DNA of 64,000 nt from Morchella semilibera. Its lineage: Eukaryota; Ascomycota; Pezizomycetes; Pezizales; Morchellaceae. The notes below the pieces were generated by a model that worked only from the letters and a program-made list of their open reading frames with translations, had not been told where the DNA came from and did not search any database. A program made the translations under genes and the position numbers. Below, piece after piece: positions 1-11,961 of this stretch (position 1 is its first letter; each line of letters starts with the position of its first letter). The DNA is taken from NCBI GenBank assembly GCA_009192285.1, contig CM018604.1, forward strand, positions 2,790,001 through 2,854,000, given 5' to 3'.

Positions 1-3000
1 TGTTCATCGTATTGGGAGAGTATGCCGCCGGCGACATAGTCCGATGCATCCGTTTCCACTATAATTGGTTTTTCGGGGTCGAAATGAATTAGGATAGGAG
101 CGGTGGTAAAGGCTTCCTTCAGGGATTGAAAGGCGGCTTCTGCTTCCGAGGTCCACACAAAGGAAATATTCTTCTTTGTCAATTTGGTAAGGGGAGAAGC
201 CAACTTAGAAAAACCAGAAATAAAACGACGATAAAAATACGCAAACCCTAGGAAGGCTTGCACATCCTTAACTGACTTGGGAGTAGTCCATTCTTGTACC
301 GCCGATACCTTGTGAGGATCCATGCGGATGCCATTAGGTTCGATAATTAGTCCAAGGTAGGTAGTGCTTTGCGTATGAAACTCGCACTTTTCCGGTTTGA
401 GCAGGATCCCATTCTTCTGTAAAACTCCCAATATAGTTTCGACATGTTGCTCATGTTCTTCGAGAGAATCGCTATAAATAAAAATATCATCCAAATACGC
501 TGTGCAGAATTAGTCCAGATGTCCGATGAGGCAATCATTGATAAAATGTTGAAAGGTAGCGGGGGGCATTAGTCAGACCAAACGGCATAACTGCGTATTC
601 AAAATGGCCATAGCGGGTCCTAAATGCCGTCTTCCATTCCTCTCCCTCGGCCATGCGGATTTGATTATACCCTTGTCTCAGGTCCAGCTTAGTATACCAC
701 TTGGCTTTTGAAAGACGGTCCAGAGTTTCTCGTATTAGGGGCAATGAGTATCGATTCTTCACCGTCAACTCATTCAGTCCTCGATAGTCCACACAGAGGC
801 GCAGGGATCCATCAGCTTTCTTAACAAATAAAACCGGAGCCCAAGCCGGGGACGAGCTGGAGCGGATGAAACCCTTAGAAAGGTTCTCCTGAATATAATC
901 CCTAAGTGCGAGCAGCTCGTCCCTGGACATACTATAGAGGGGGCCGAACGGTGGTTCCTTCCCTTCTTTCAGGGGTATCTTATGGTCATAGGGGCGTCGG
1001 GGAGGTAGATCCTGGGCAAAAGCTTCGTCGAACATATTTAACCGGTTATGATAACATTTGGGGATCCTTTGTTTCCATTCATTCTTTGGGATAACCTGGA
1101 GAGCTTTTTCGATTTCGTAAAGATTTATGCTACAAATTTGTAGCTGTTTGCGACGAGCAAGGCGACTAAAGGGTACGGGGCGTATCATATAGGTCGGGGG
1201 TTTAATGCCTGGAATAATATCGGCGTTTCTGATAACATTACAGTTCTTTTTACAGAACTCCGAATCGAAAGCTACCATATTGTCTTTAAATTTCAGAGTG
1301 GCATCATGATGTTGTAGCCAAGGAATACCAAGAACCAGGGGGTACTGTCCTAATTTGGTAACGAAGAAAGAAATTTGTTCTTGATGGGAGCCAATAAGTA
1401 GAGGAACGCGGCAAATCGAGGTAATTTGGCCAGACGCTATAGGCCTTCCGTCAATAACTTCGAGCACACGAGGAATTTTAAGAGGAAGTTGAGGGAGTTG
1501 GTAATGGCGCGCAAAGTCTTCATCAATAAATGTGAATCCCGAGGCTCCAGTATCAATCATAGCATAAGTGGGAATAGAGTTCTTATTGTGAGCAATATTG
1601 CAAGCTACAACTAAGTGGTCTCCATTTAACTCCTCCTCTGCCGTAACCGAAACAGAAAAATCCGAAATAGAAAACGCAGATAAAGAAAAATCCTTTGAAG
1701 GTCCCTGGCGAGGGCCATAATACTGACCAGGGACTACTGAAAACCCGAGACACCAGAAGAAGAAATAACATCCGCGGAAGAAGAGGAAGAAAAAGAAGAC
1801 GAAGAAACAGAGAACTCAATAGGAGCAGCCGGAGGGGCAGATAAAGCAGCGCCTCTCATAGCCGGAGGAGGGCCACGAGGGCGGTTACCTTGGGGGCAGT
1901 TGGCAAATACATGATCGGGGGCGGCGCAGTAGGCACAGCGGCCATTCTCCATTCTCCATTTCTTTTCCGCAGCAGTGGTCTGTCGTCGGCCGTGGGCAAA
2001 CGTATATCGCCCTTCTGGCGGGGGACGGATGGTTGGGCGGGCTTGAAGAGCTGAGAGGTCCATTGGGGCGAGGCCTCCTGGGGTATGCGACGGGTGTGGG
2101 GGAGCGGGTTGCGCGGCAAATTGTCCCATGGGGTTCCTACTGGCCTTATGGGCATCCTTCCTAGCCCTAACCTTATTGTCCATAGTCATAAGCCTTCTAA
2201 CATATGCATCGAAGCCCTCCGAGGTGGTGTCCTGATAAATCATCGCATCCTTGAGGTCATTAGACAGCCCATTCTCTAGGGCGTCCTTCTTGGCTTCCTC
2301 GTTGTAGTCGAGTTGGCCCATAATACGCAAGAATTGTGTGAGGTAGGTGGCGAAGTCTCCTTTGCCCTGGCGGAGGCCCTGGAGTTCCCACCTGGCAGTA
2401 CCCCGGGGGTCCGGATCCCCGAAGGAGGCTTCCAAGAACGTAACGAAGGCAGCGACCGAAGCGAACGGGGGAGCATCTCTAGTGGCCATGGGGATAACTT
2501 GATCCAACACTTTCCCTTCTAACCGAGAAACGGCGTAGAACACCTTGGCCTCCTCGTTCAGGAACCTATCATGGTTTACCCTGAGTTTAGTACGGAGGAG
2601 GTTTAGGAATCCGGGTAGCTCCTTACGGGCTCCGTTAAACTTGGGGGGGTCTGGGAATTTCTCAGAGCGGAAAGCTGGGGGTGGAGCATTGGCTGGTGGG
2701 GGAGGCACTATTGGGGGTGGTGGTGGTGGTGGTGCCTGGGCCGCGGCGTGTTGGAATTCCAGGGTGCGAACCTGAGTCTCCAAAGCATCTGTGTGGTTGT
2801 TGGAGTCTGTGAGTTGGTCCCTTGTGGTGGCCAACTCTTGTCTGGTTTGGGCGTGTAGGTTTCGGCTAGCGTCTCGTTCTGCCTTCCATCGATCCCCTTC
2901 CCGTATAAGGGTTAGGAGATGTACATAATGATAGTGTAGATCCTCCACTGCTTCGAACTCTGTTAAGGTCTGAGGGATTTGGTAGTTGCCATCGAGGGTG

Positions 3001-3629
3001 ACCCCATCCACGATGGTGGCTGGGGGAGGAGGTGGAGGAGCCGAGGCAGACATGGTCGGGTGCAGTGTGGATGACGACGCAACGTAATCTCAAGGAGGGG
3101 GTGGCAGTGTAGCTTCATCAGCAAACTCAACTTGTGACTGGAGTCTCCCAGCAGTCTCCCAGGTCTCCTGAGAGTCTCCTGAGACTCCTGGATATTTTTT
3201 GAGTCTTCTGAGGCTCAGGAGACATCAGGAGACAAATGAAGTCTTGCTGATGTTTGTTCCACAGGGCACGAGTGGTGACAACGATACGACCCAAGTATAA
3301 GAGAGGTATGGAGAAGAAATCGAACGGGCAGTGATAGTCACTAAAGTAGAGACTATAAAGTATATTGAATACTAGTTACAGAAGACGTTGCATAAAGAGA
3401 AAAGAGAAAGAAAGAAAGTACAGGAGTAGGCGCCGTTGCCTCCCTTATATACCCAGTATTCCGGAGCCAAGCCTAACTCATATCTTCGCGTAACCCCAAC
3501 CATGACTCATATTTCTGCGTAACGGAAACCCATAGAACCTACTCTGACTCATCCCCTCCTCCGCACTTACAATAATCCCATCCCCACCAATCATTCCAGC
3601 CCCCGAACCTAGCGTATCCATGAAACTCC
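1..3629 (-). mobile_element. Ty3/Gypsy chromovirus fossil A (5' part, runs off the left edge)
   Basis: This is the front part of a minus-strand Gypsy-type retroelement. A gag-like frame lies at about 1734-3053 with a coiled-coil N-terminus, proline-rich linkers and a CCHC zinc knuckle (CAYC...HVFANC). The pol part follows leftward with an aspartic protease motif (IDTGASG) and the N-terminal half of reverse transcriptase ([25 protein letters not shown]). The window starts inside RT/RNase H, so integrase and the 3' LTR lie outside. Gag and pol are separate frames, as in the other elements here. The stretch 3253-3629 is LTR-like when read on the minus strand, with a TATA-type box (TATATAAG) and TC-rich leader, but its outer edge is cut by element B. 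A MITE sits between gag and this LTR. The copy is partial, with few breaks in the visible part. Confidence 0.88.
3116..3252 (+). mobile_element. MITE family M1, copy 1 (137 bp)
   Basis: A 137-bp non-coding element with terminal inverted repeats: it starts CATCAGCAA-ACT and ends AGT-CTTGCTGATG. The interior is made of CTCCTGAG/CTCAGGAG palindromic blocks, so the whole unit folds back. It is flanked on both sides by TT. Two further copies are at 9397-9502 and 25003-25139. It has no coding capacity, so a transposase elsewhere must have moved it. It interrupts the leader of Gypsy fossil A. Confidence 0.85.
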
Positions 3630-6600
3630 CATGGATGCGCAGACATGCAACAACAATTCTTCCTGCTGTTAATGAGATACATTTTGATTCTCCTATCTGT
3701 ACCAAATATTGCTCGGTTAATCAGACAAATGTCATTGCCAAGGGAATTGCCATTGAACCCCCAGCTAAACCTATTACCAATATTTCGGTTATTGAATCCT
3801 ATGCCTTCCATCGTTTGATTAATAAAAAGAGGAGAGGAATGCGATTATATTCCACTACTCTTAAGGCTCTGGACGATCTCTTGGCACAAATACCAAAGGA
3901 CCCTCACGCCCTAGTACCCAGGGAACATCATCAATATCTTCACCTTCTTAACAAACCCGAAGCTTCCAAACTACCCCTCATCGATTGGAATACGATTTAG
4001 CCATTGATATCCAAGACGGAAAGACGGTACCATTTGGACCCATGTATGGGATGACCCGATTGGAATTACAAGCACTTCGAGACTACCTGGCGGAATATCT
4101 GGCTAGTAGGAAAATTCGACACAGTACATCGCCAGCAGGCTCCTCTGTATTGTTTGTCAAGAAGGCCGATGGCTCTCTTCGACTCTGCGTTGACTATAGA
4201 AAGTTAAATGCGGTAACGGTTAAGAACCGGCATCCCCCTACCTCTGACACCGGAAACCTTTATGGGTATTTCGTCCGCCAAATATTTCACCAAGCTGGAC
4301 CTCCGCAATGGCTATCACCAGTGGAGGATCAGGGAAGGAGATGAGTGGAAAACAGCATTTAGGACCCGTTATGGACATTTTGAATATACTGTTATGCCCT
4401 TTGGTCTTACCAATGCGCCGGCTGCCTTTCAACACTGGGTGAACGATATGTTACGCCCTTATTTGGATCATTTTGCGCCCGCTTACCTGGACGATATTTT
4501 GATTTATTCTGCGACACTAGAAGAACATAAGATCCATGTCGACAAGGCCCTCAGGATACTCGAGGAAAACCAAGTATATCTCAAACCCGAAAAATGCGAA
4601 TGGCATGTTAAGGAAACCATGTACCTCGGCTTTATCCTTACGCCAGAAGGGATTAAGATGGACGAAGCAAAGGTTGCTACGATTAGGAATTGGGATACCC
4701 CAACCTGTCTGAAGGACGTACAGGAGTTCTTAGAATTTGCAAACTTTTATCGGCGCTTTATCTATGCATACTCCCGAGTAGTGTCCCCCCTAACCGCTCT
4801 GACAAAGACAGGAGTGGTGTTCAAATGGACAGATAAGACCGAAAAAGCTTTTCAGGATCTAAAGTTAGCATTCACCACCGCACCTATTCTGAGGCATTTT
4901 GACCCGGATCGAGAAATTATTGTGGAAACGGATGCTTCCGATTATGTCTCCGCCGCTATTATGTCCCAATGAGTTGACGAGGGAATACTTCACCCAGTGG
5001 CCTTTTTCTCCAAAAAACATACGCCGGCAGAATGCAATTATGAAATATATGATAAGGAATTGCTGGCGATTATTCGAGAATTCGAAGAATGGCGATATTT
5101 TTTGGAGACTGCATCTTACCCGGTCAAAGTTTTAACAGATCATAGGAATCTTGAATATTTTATGTCAACAAAGTTGTTAAACCGGCGACAAACCCGTTGG
5201 TCAGAATTCCTATCACGCTTTGATTTTGTTATCCAATTTAGACTAGGGAAGCAAGGAGGAAAACCGGATGCGTTAACTAGACGGTCAGGGGACCTACCTA
5301 AGGAGGGGGATGAACGCCTCGAATATCAGTATCAGACCGTGTTGAAAAAAAAAATTTGGATATCAAGCTAAGTTTGTTGGCGGGTTCTTTGACAAATGAA
5401 CCCGCTGAAGGAACGCCCACTATCCAAGAGTTATTTTTAAAAGCTTACCAAGAGGATAGTTTTCCAAGTAAGGTACTCGCAATGCTGAAGGACGGCACGA
5501 AGCAATCAAAACAAATTTCACTTGCAGAATGCGCGGAGAACGAAGATGGACGGCTTCTTTATCGACGCAGACCTTTTGTACCAGAATACGAGGAGTTACA
5601 GCTCAAGCTCCTTCAGGAGTACCATGACAAACCATCAGCAGGACACCCTGGTAGAGCAAAAACTCTCGAACTCCTTAGTCGCGAATATTATTGGCCAAAT
5701 ATGCGGAGATATACGGACCGCTATGTTATGAATTGTCATATATGCCGAAGGAGCAAGGCTAATCGTAACGCTCCTCAAGGAGTCCTCCGCCCTATTTCAG
5801 TCCCTAAAGCACCATGGACAGATGTATCAATGGATTTCGTTACAGGCCTACCGCCCAGCAACGGATATAACGCAATATTGGTTATCGTCGATCGTCTCAC
5901 TAAAATGAGACACTTTATTCCATGTACAGAAGAATCAGGGGCTAGGGATGTTGCTAGAATGTATTTGGAAAATGTTTGGAAATTACACGGCCTCCCAGAA
6001 AAAATAGTTTCGGATTGTGGCACTCAATTTACCTCCGATTTTTGGAAATCATTGTGCGAACGTCTTGAGATTACCCCACGTTATTCCACTGCCTTTCACC
6101 CACAAACCGACGGGCAAACTGAGAGAATTAATGCCATTATGGAACAATATCTTTGAAGCTATGTGGACTATCAACAAGATAACTGGGCTACCTATCTTCC
6201 TATGGCCGAGTTCGCTACTAATAACCACGTCTCCGAGTCGACTAAGCTCTCTCCCTTCGAAGCAAATTACGGACGTCACCCTCGAATGAATTTCGGTCCG
6301 CTACGGCATGGTATTACCACCAACGAGGATCAAGCCAACTTGAATACTATGGCAAGAGATATGTCAGAAGTGTTTGATTTTCTTCGCGCAGAAATGTTTA
6401 GGGCTCAACGAATTCAAGAAGAATCAGCTAATGCTAGTCGGACCCCTGCACCTCGTTATGTTATTGGAAATAAAGTATGGCTATCGACCCGAAATTTGTT
6501 GACCAAGCGACCCTCAAAGAAGCTGGACTGGAAACAAATTGGACCGTATCCAATCTCGTGGGTTGTTAGTCCTTATGCCTATGAGTTGGTACTCCCTCCT

Positions 6601-7393
6601 TCGATGAAGGTACACCCAGTGTTTCATGTTTCATTACTCTCACCAGCCGCCGATGACCCAGTTCCGGGACAAGTACTGCCGCCACCACCTCCAGTTGAGA
6701 TTGAGGGAGAACAAGAGTGGGAAGTTGATGCTATTTTGGATTCCCGGAGACGACGAGGAAAGTTTGAGTATTTAGTTCAGTATACCGGTTATGATGAACC
6801 ATCGTGGCAACCATATGGAGATTTGGATAATTCCCCCGAATTGGTTAGAGAGTTTCATGACCGATATCCACGCAAGCCTAAGAGGACTTAGGCCTCAGAG
6901 GGGGACCTAATATCTATCACGGCGTGGAGTGTATTGAGTGACGTTGCGGGAAGAAGGATTAGTCAGGGTTTTCTATTAGGTTCTAAGGGTTTCTGTGGCA
7001 GGGATTTTATGAGTCAACGAGGGGTATGGATTGGTAATGGATAGGATTTCCTTAATGTTCTACGGGGTTCTATGGTATGAGTCAGCAAAGGGAAGTTAGG
7101 ACTATATATAGGGAGTTTCCTCCCTCGCTTGTAGAGTTTTCTCTTTCTTTCCTTTCTTCTTCACGCAACCTTCCTGTCCCTTTAGTCAATACTGTACTCG
7201 GGTCTTGTTAAGAACCCCCTTCGGGGATCTCGCTCTACCGTCATAGTCCCCGTGATCTTCATCACCTCGTGTCCTCGCTCTTGGTTATTCCAGGACTCCC
7301 TGCCTCGCTTGCCTCGCCTCGCTTCGCTCTGCTTCCCTGCCTCGGTTGTGTACCTTGGCTCCTCAGACTACGTCCTTGCATCGCTCCGTGATA
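3630..7393 (+). mobile_element. Ty3/Gypsy chromovirus fossil B (5'-truncated, keeps 3' LTR)
   Basis: A plus-strand Gypsy element that begins abruptly inside the protease region and continues through reverse transcriptase (YLDDIL at about 4.48 kb), RNase H ([11 protein letters not shown]), integrase (zinc-finger H-H-C-C near 5.65-5.75 kb, catalytic core with DFVTGLPP and TQFTSDFW) and a C-terminal chromodomain (YLVQYTGYDEPSW near 6.77 kb). A purine-rich tract precedes the 3' LTR at 6915. No gag and no 5' LTR remain. It is closely related to element D at 15833-20880. The copy is broken, with roughly four to five interruptions, and is clearly immobile. Confidence 0.9.
6915..7393 (+). repeat. LTR of family L1 (3' LTR of fossil B, 479 bp)
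   Basis: Long terminal repeat starting TATCACGG and ending CCGTGATA, so its ends are inverted copies of each other. It contains a TATATATA promoter box and a CTTCACGCAACCTT segment shared with the other L1 copies at 15833, 25498 and 26437. It is longer and more divergent than those three (about 450 bp each), suggesting an older or different subfamily. Confidence 0.88.
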
Positions 7394-8330
7394 AGTAAAG
7401 AGCTTAGAGTCTGAAACGCTAACCGCAGAGGCAGTAAGGAACAAGGTCTCCTCAGTCTTAACCCGCCTAGAGTCCCGATCGCTCGATGCTAGTCCTTTAA
7501 GTATGCAAACGGTCCTGAAATAGTACGAAGATGGTTCGAGGTGGAGTTCCAGGTCACTTGATAATTCTTCGAAGACAAAGTATAAAGCGTAAAGTAATAG
7601 TTATTATATCGATAAAACTCTTTCTTCGTCGCTGATGATTTCAACCAAGTCAGAGAATGACACAGTATTTATATCCTGCGCAAATGTCACGCGGACCAAA
7701 CATTATGAATACAAACAACAAGTGCGAAACCCCGAAGACCCTGAAAATACGCCGAGACAACCAAACGCCAAATCTATCCCACCATCTAGAATACCCCTGA
7801 CCTCTATTCCCAAAAATCCCTCACGCTCTATCCCGTTTATTGATAACAACCCATTCTCTGCATGCACTCAGCCTTCGTCAGTGGTCATGAGGAGTCTTCG
7901 AAGTTAGCCTACCTGATAACATCCCGGTACCGGACTCGACTTCGCTCGCCAACTCTTTCCCGACATCGTTACCTATCATCAAGGAGCATAGCTCAACATC
8001 AGGACTGCTAACGATCGGTACCGGAGGAGTCGGGTAGTCTTACCTTCCCCAGAGGTGCCACCAGTGTGAGCTTCCTTACGACCTTCGCCATTTGATCAAA
8101 TATGGTCCGATTGACTCCAAACTCGCACTGTTGCCCCCTTATATACCCACCGGTATCCTAGGCGACTGTGCCGGCGCTTTGACGCTTCGGGGGTTATTTC
8201 AGGGGTCGAAAACAGGTTCGTTAACTAGGGATTCCGCAACTCTGCACTGGGCTCCATGCTGGCAACACCGTGCCTCTCTGGCGCGCCCAGCGGGACATAG
8301 AGATTTTAACAGTGTGGGGAAAGTCCTCCT
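7394..8330. other. Repeat-derived gap without recognised gene
   Basis: No protein-like frame is convincing here. The segment has retroelement-leader character (short TATATA box near 8130 on the minus strand, LTR-like CG-rich blocks near 7920-8060) but I cannot match it to another copy in the window. Treat it as unclassified repeat debris. Confidence 0.5.
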
Positions 8331-8452
8331 CTTTGTCGTCTTCGGGTTTTCTTCCTATGCCCGTAACATCCTCCTTGCTTGATTCTTCCTCATTAGTTAC
8401 AACAGCGCTTCGGCTACCGAATCCTCAGGACCGGTGCCAAGACACCGGGACA
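8330..8452 (-). repeat. LTR family L2, 5'-end fragment
   Basis: The right part (ACAACAGCGCTT ... GCCAAGACACCGGGACA) matches the end of the full L2 LTR at 23407-24035, which on the minus strand begins TGTCCCGGCG. Only the terminal 100 bp or so is recognisable; the left limit is approximate. Confidence 0.6.
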
Positions 8453-8549
8453 CGGCTCTTCACTAGAGCCGGCACTAGATGCCTGACTACATCCCCATGG
8501 CACCCTGCCAGAACCGGGCAATCTGAAAACACTAACAAATCCCTTGAGA

Positions 8550-9318
8550 TAGCCCTTACATTCTATGTCGATGGAAGGCAAAGAGACTGGGTACACGATC
8601 TACCCACAATAGAAAGCATATTTAACAATAACCTCTCCACTCCTACAGGCTTCTCTCCCAACGAAGTACTCTATGGAATGAAGCTTAAATTATCTCTAGG
8701 ATTACTATCCCCTGTACAGGATTCTAATTCGGACTTCACCATCGACTTGGCGCAATAAAAAGATATCCTACGTAAAGAAGTAGAAGACGCCATCCGGGTA
8801 GCATAGAAATAGATGACAAAATCACACAACGTTTCACACATTGACCCCGACTTCTCTACCGGATATGCATATATCTCTCTAAAGAAAGAATATACCTACC
8901 ACTTATTAGGAAGAAAAAGCTAGCATTCCAGCGCATAGGCTCCTACAGAATCCTCGAATTCGTTGGCAAAGGAAAGGCACTAAAACTAGATCTCCCATAG
9001 AATAGTAAAATAAGCAACGTCATATTGATATCTCACCTGGAACCTGCCAGTGCACCGAAGCCAGGTATCGGCCACTATGGAAGAGTATGTAAGGATATAG
9101 ACCTCCGAAGACCAGTACAAGGACTATTCATCGATAATCCGGAAGCTGAATGGGAGATCGAATCACTACTAGGACACCGAGCATATGGACAATGGAAGAA
9201 GAAGCAGTACCTGGTTAGATGGAAGGGAAAGGGCCCGGATTACGACCAGTGGATGAACAAATCAGAGCTATTGAACACTAAGGAATTACTGGAAAACTAT
9301 GAAGCAAGGCAAACGTGA
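8550..9318 (+). mobile_element. Ty3/Gypsy fossil C: integrase C-terminus and chromodomain remnant
   Basis: Fragments of a Gypsy integrase (QRDWVHDLPTIES, NEVLYG) are followed by a linker ending in a chromodomain (EWEIESLLGHR, YLVRWKGKGPDYDQW) at about 9150-9300. The sequence differs from elements A, B, D and H, so this is a separate family. Everything upstream of the integrase core is absent. Heavily decayed, with several breaks. Confidence 0.8.
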
Positions 9319-9396
9319 ACAAAGGAAACAAGGACGTACGACTGGGAAATAGCGAAACGCACAGGAGACCAAAAGGAGACGGAAAATCATTTACTA

Positions 9397-9502
9397 CATC
9401 AGCAAGACTTCATTTGTCTCCTGTTGTCTCCTGAGCCTCAGGAGACTCAAAAGATATCCAGGAGTCTCAGGAGACTCCAGTCACAAGTTGAGTCTACTGA
9501 TG
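9397..9502 (-). mobile_element. MITE family M1, copy 2 (106 bp, internally deleted)
   Basis: Reverse-oriented copy of the M1 MITE, starting CATCAGCAAGACTTCATTTG and ending CTACTGATG. It lacks about 30 bp next to one terminus compared with copies 1 and 3. It is flanked by TA on both sides, consistent with a 2-bp target duplication. It lies just downstream of Gypsy fossil C. Confidence 0.85.
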
Positions 9503-9739
9503 TATGAATAACATAACGAGACGTAACGATCTCTATAAAAAGAGGCAATTGCTATAGACTAGAAATGATATTATCATGTAATGAAGAACATGGCTGCCTT
9601 TCCTATAGGCGGCCAAGCTGCAGTAATGCCAGGCGGACATATGTGTACTCACCTACCCGGATTATATAGACGGCACTCTGATCCCTGTTATTAATAAAAG
9701 ATCATCTTGAACATCATACACAATACTGTGTGTGAAGCA
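9503..9739 (+). other. Possible LTR remnant downstream of fossil C
   Basis: The segment has a TATAAAAAG box near 9535 and an AATAAAAG polyadenylation-like signal near 9695, an arrangement expected of an LTR, and lies at the 3' side of fossil C. No second copy exists in the window, so the identification is an inference. Confidence 0.35.
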
Positions 9740-10166
9740 CACAGCAGGTACTATGTGTTTCCTCATTGCTGAGGACAGGTTCGGAGATCAAGAGGGCTGT
9801 GGCTTAAGGGATAGGAGTATATTCCTATGTACCAAGATAACAAGAAGATGAGACAGAGAGGAAAGAAAGAAAAAAAATAAGGAAAACATCTACATCTACT
9901 ATTTAACAATCTTCCTCCACCAGTCCACTATACCTCATGCGTCAATCTATAGAACCTCATCGAAATCTATCGTAACTATACCTCGTATTCCTTCCCACCA
10001 TCTTTTCTAAATCCTATTACCAATTCTCCCTGCAACCGAAACCTCATGGACCTTGATGATGATATCCTTACTCCGTCTCATCTCCTCCTCATTTAACCTT
10101 ACTCCATCAGTTACAACAGCACCTCAGCTACAGAATCATTGGGAGTGATGCCAAGACGCCGGAACA
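9740..10166 (-). repeat. LTR family L2, partial copy
   Basis: Shares with the L2 LTR at 23407-24035 the blocks GGATAGGAGTATATTCCTATG, the AAAGAAAG-rich leader, the TATTTAAC promoter region and the terminal GCCAAGACGCCGGAACA. The other end is missing. One of three L2 relics lying head to tail within 1.6 kb. Confidence 0.7.
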
Positions 10167-10224
10167 GAATGTCAATGTAAACGATGAGGGGGAGTATAGA
10201 GTTCATCCGTACTGAAGACAGATC

Positions 10225-10610
10225 TTGAAGTCACGGAGGCTATGGCTAGAAATGGGAGTAAATTCCCATATACCGAGATAAGTGAAAGACAAAACCAGGA
10301 GATAAGAAAGAAAGGACTAAAGGAGAAGTATCCGCTTGCTATTTTAATATTATCCTCCTCCAATCCGCTATGACTAATATATAAAATCAGAGAATTCGAT
10401 GAAAACTCATCGTTACCACACTTCCCATTCCTCCCCACCATCTCCCCAAATCCTATTATTTATCCCAATCCCTCCTGCAACTGAATTCTATAAAAACAAG
10501 TGACGAAAACCTCACGACCTTTCACCCCTTTCTGACTTAGCACAACCCCATTAACCATATTAGTGCTGTGACTACTGATTTATTGGAAATAATGCCAAAA
10601 CACCGTGACA
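10225..10610 (-). repeat. LTR family L2, partial copy
   Basis: Second L2 relic: GAGGCTATGGCTAGAAATGG, the AAAGAAAGGA leader and a terminal GCCAAAACACCGTGACA. More divergent than the neighbours, so probably older. Confidence 0.65.
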
Positions 10611-10742
10611 GGGTTTCTGTAAATTTCTATGAAGTGATGTATGAGCCATACTAGACCAACGAAGGAGGGTATTAAATAGCAAATGTAGATGTTTTCTTTA
10701 GCTCTTATTTTCTTGGCTTTCTGTCTCATCTTTCTGCCAGTG

Positions 10743-11373
10743 TGTGACGGAGTAACCCATCACAAAGTAGAAGATGACAATGATGATGCAGAAGGACCCG
10801 AGGAGCACAGTCGTGCAACGAGGACACCAACAAAGACAGGAACAACACTGGGTAGGTGCAAGCACAGGCACTGGCGGAGGCAAGAGCAGAGGCAGAGGCA
10901 ATAGGGCACAGGGCAGGGAAAGTGAGGACCAGATGGACCTCAACAAGAATGATGAAAGGTACTATAGGTTTTCTCTAAAGAGGACCCAATCTTGGGTGCG
11001 CAGAACTATGGCTTGGAGATAGGAGTATATTCTTATGTACCGAGATAACAGGAAGACGAGACAGGGAAGAAAGAAAGAAAAGAACTAAAGGAAAAACCTT
11101 CCCGCACTATTTAACATCCTCCTCCGTCAGTCCGCTATGACTCATACCATTACCCCATAGAATCCCATAGAAACCACTCGCCACCACACCTCGTATTCCT
11201 CCCCACCATCTTTTCTATTTACATTACAAATCCATCACGCCATCAAACCTCCTAGAACCCAATGACGACATTCTCTTCTCCGCACACCCCTTCCTCACTT
11301 AGCATTACTTTAACAATCACAATAGCGCTTTGACTACCAAATCCCCAGGACCGATGCTGAGATGCCAGGACAC
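10743..11373 (-). repeat. LTR family L2, near-complete solo LTR (about 631 bp)
   Basis: Spans the whole L2 unit: on the plus strand it opens TGTGACGGAGTAACCC and closes GCTGAGATGCCAGGACA, so on the minus strand it reads TGTCC...CCGTCACA with canonical TG...CA ends. No matching internal retroelement lies beside it. Flanking 5-mers do not match clearly, so it is an old solo LTR. Confidence 0.75.
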
Positions 11374-11961
11374 TGTCAACTCTTATCTGTAGGTGTACAA
11401 TTTCCCCTGGCTCTCCTATAGATTCCCTGACAGGTGCAAAAGTCTATTTCAACCTGTCTAGCAATTTCTTTACAACTGTGCTCTACATTTCTTAAGGCAA
11501 TGATCTTTACTCTCTCATCCCTTGTTGTCTTCTTGTACCTGGTATTTTCATTATGATTGGCTCATCTTCCTTTCTGTTTTATGGCATTGAGGTTTCATTG
11601 TGTTGGGGTTTCACAGTGTTGACAGCTTCACGGTATAGATGAACTCCACTTTACAACGTGGCGAACCCGTATCAGTGGCTGGACCCAATCAGGATCCGCA
11701 TCTAGCACACCCAACCACAACGGGTTCTTCATATATATACCCTCAACACCCGGTACTAGCCTAAGGGGGGTGAAGTTGGAACGGCAGGAATCTCCAGTTA
11801 CGTGCAACTGAATATCTCAAATTTTTGACTGGAACGCTCATATATGGTAATTTACTGTAGATACAGATATTCACAGTCTTCACAAAAAGCAAAACATGAT
11901 AGGAAAAACGAAAGAGACACTTCAAGTTGATGGAAAATTCCATGCAGTCCACTACCCTCCA
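11374..11961. other. Gap without gene
   Basis: AT-rich sequence between the L2 relics and the Tc1-type transposase. It probably includes the left arm of that transposon (11765-11961), but I cannot define its inverted repeat because the right arm is lost. Nothing else recognised. Confidence 0.5.
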
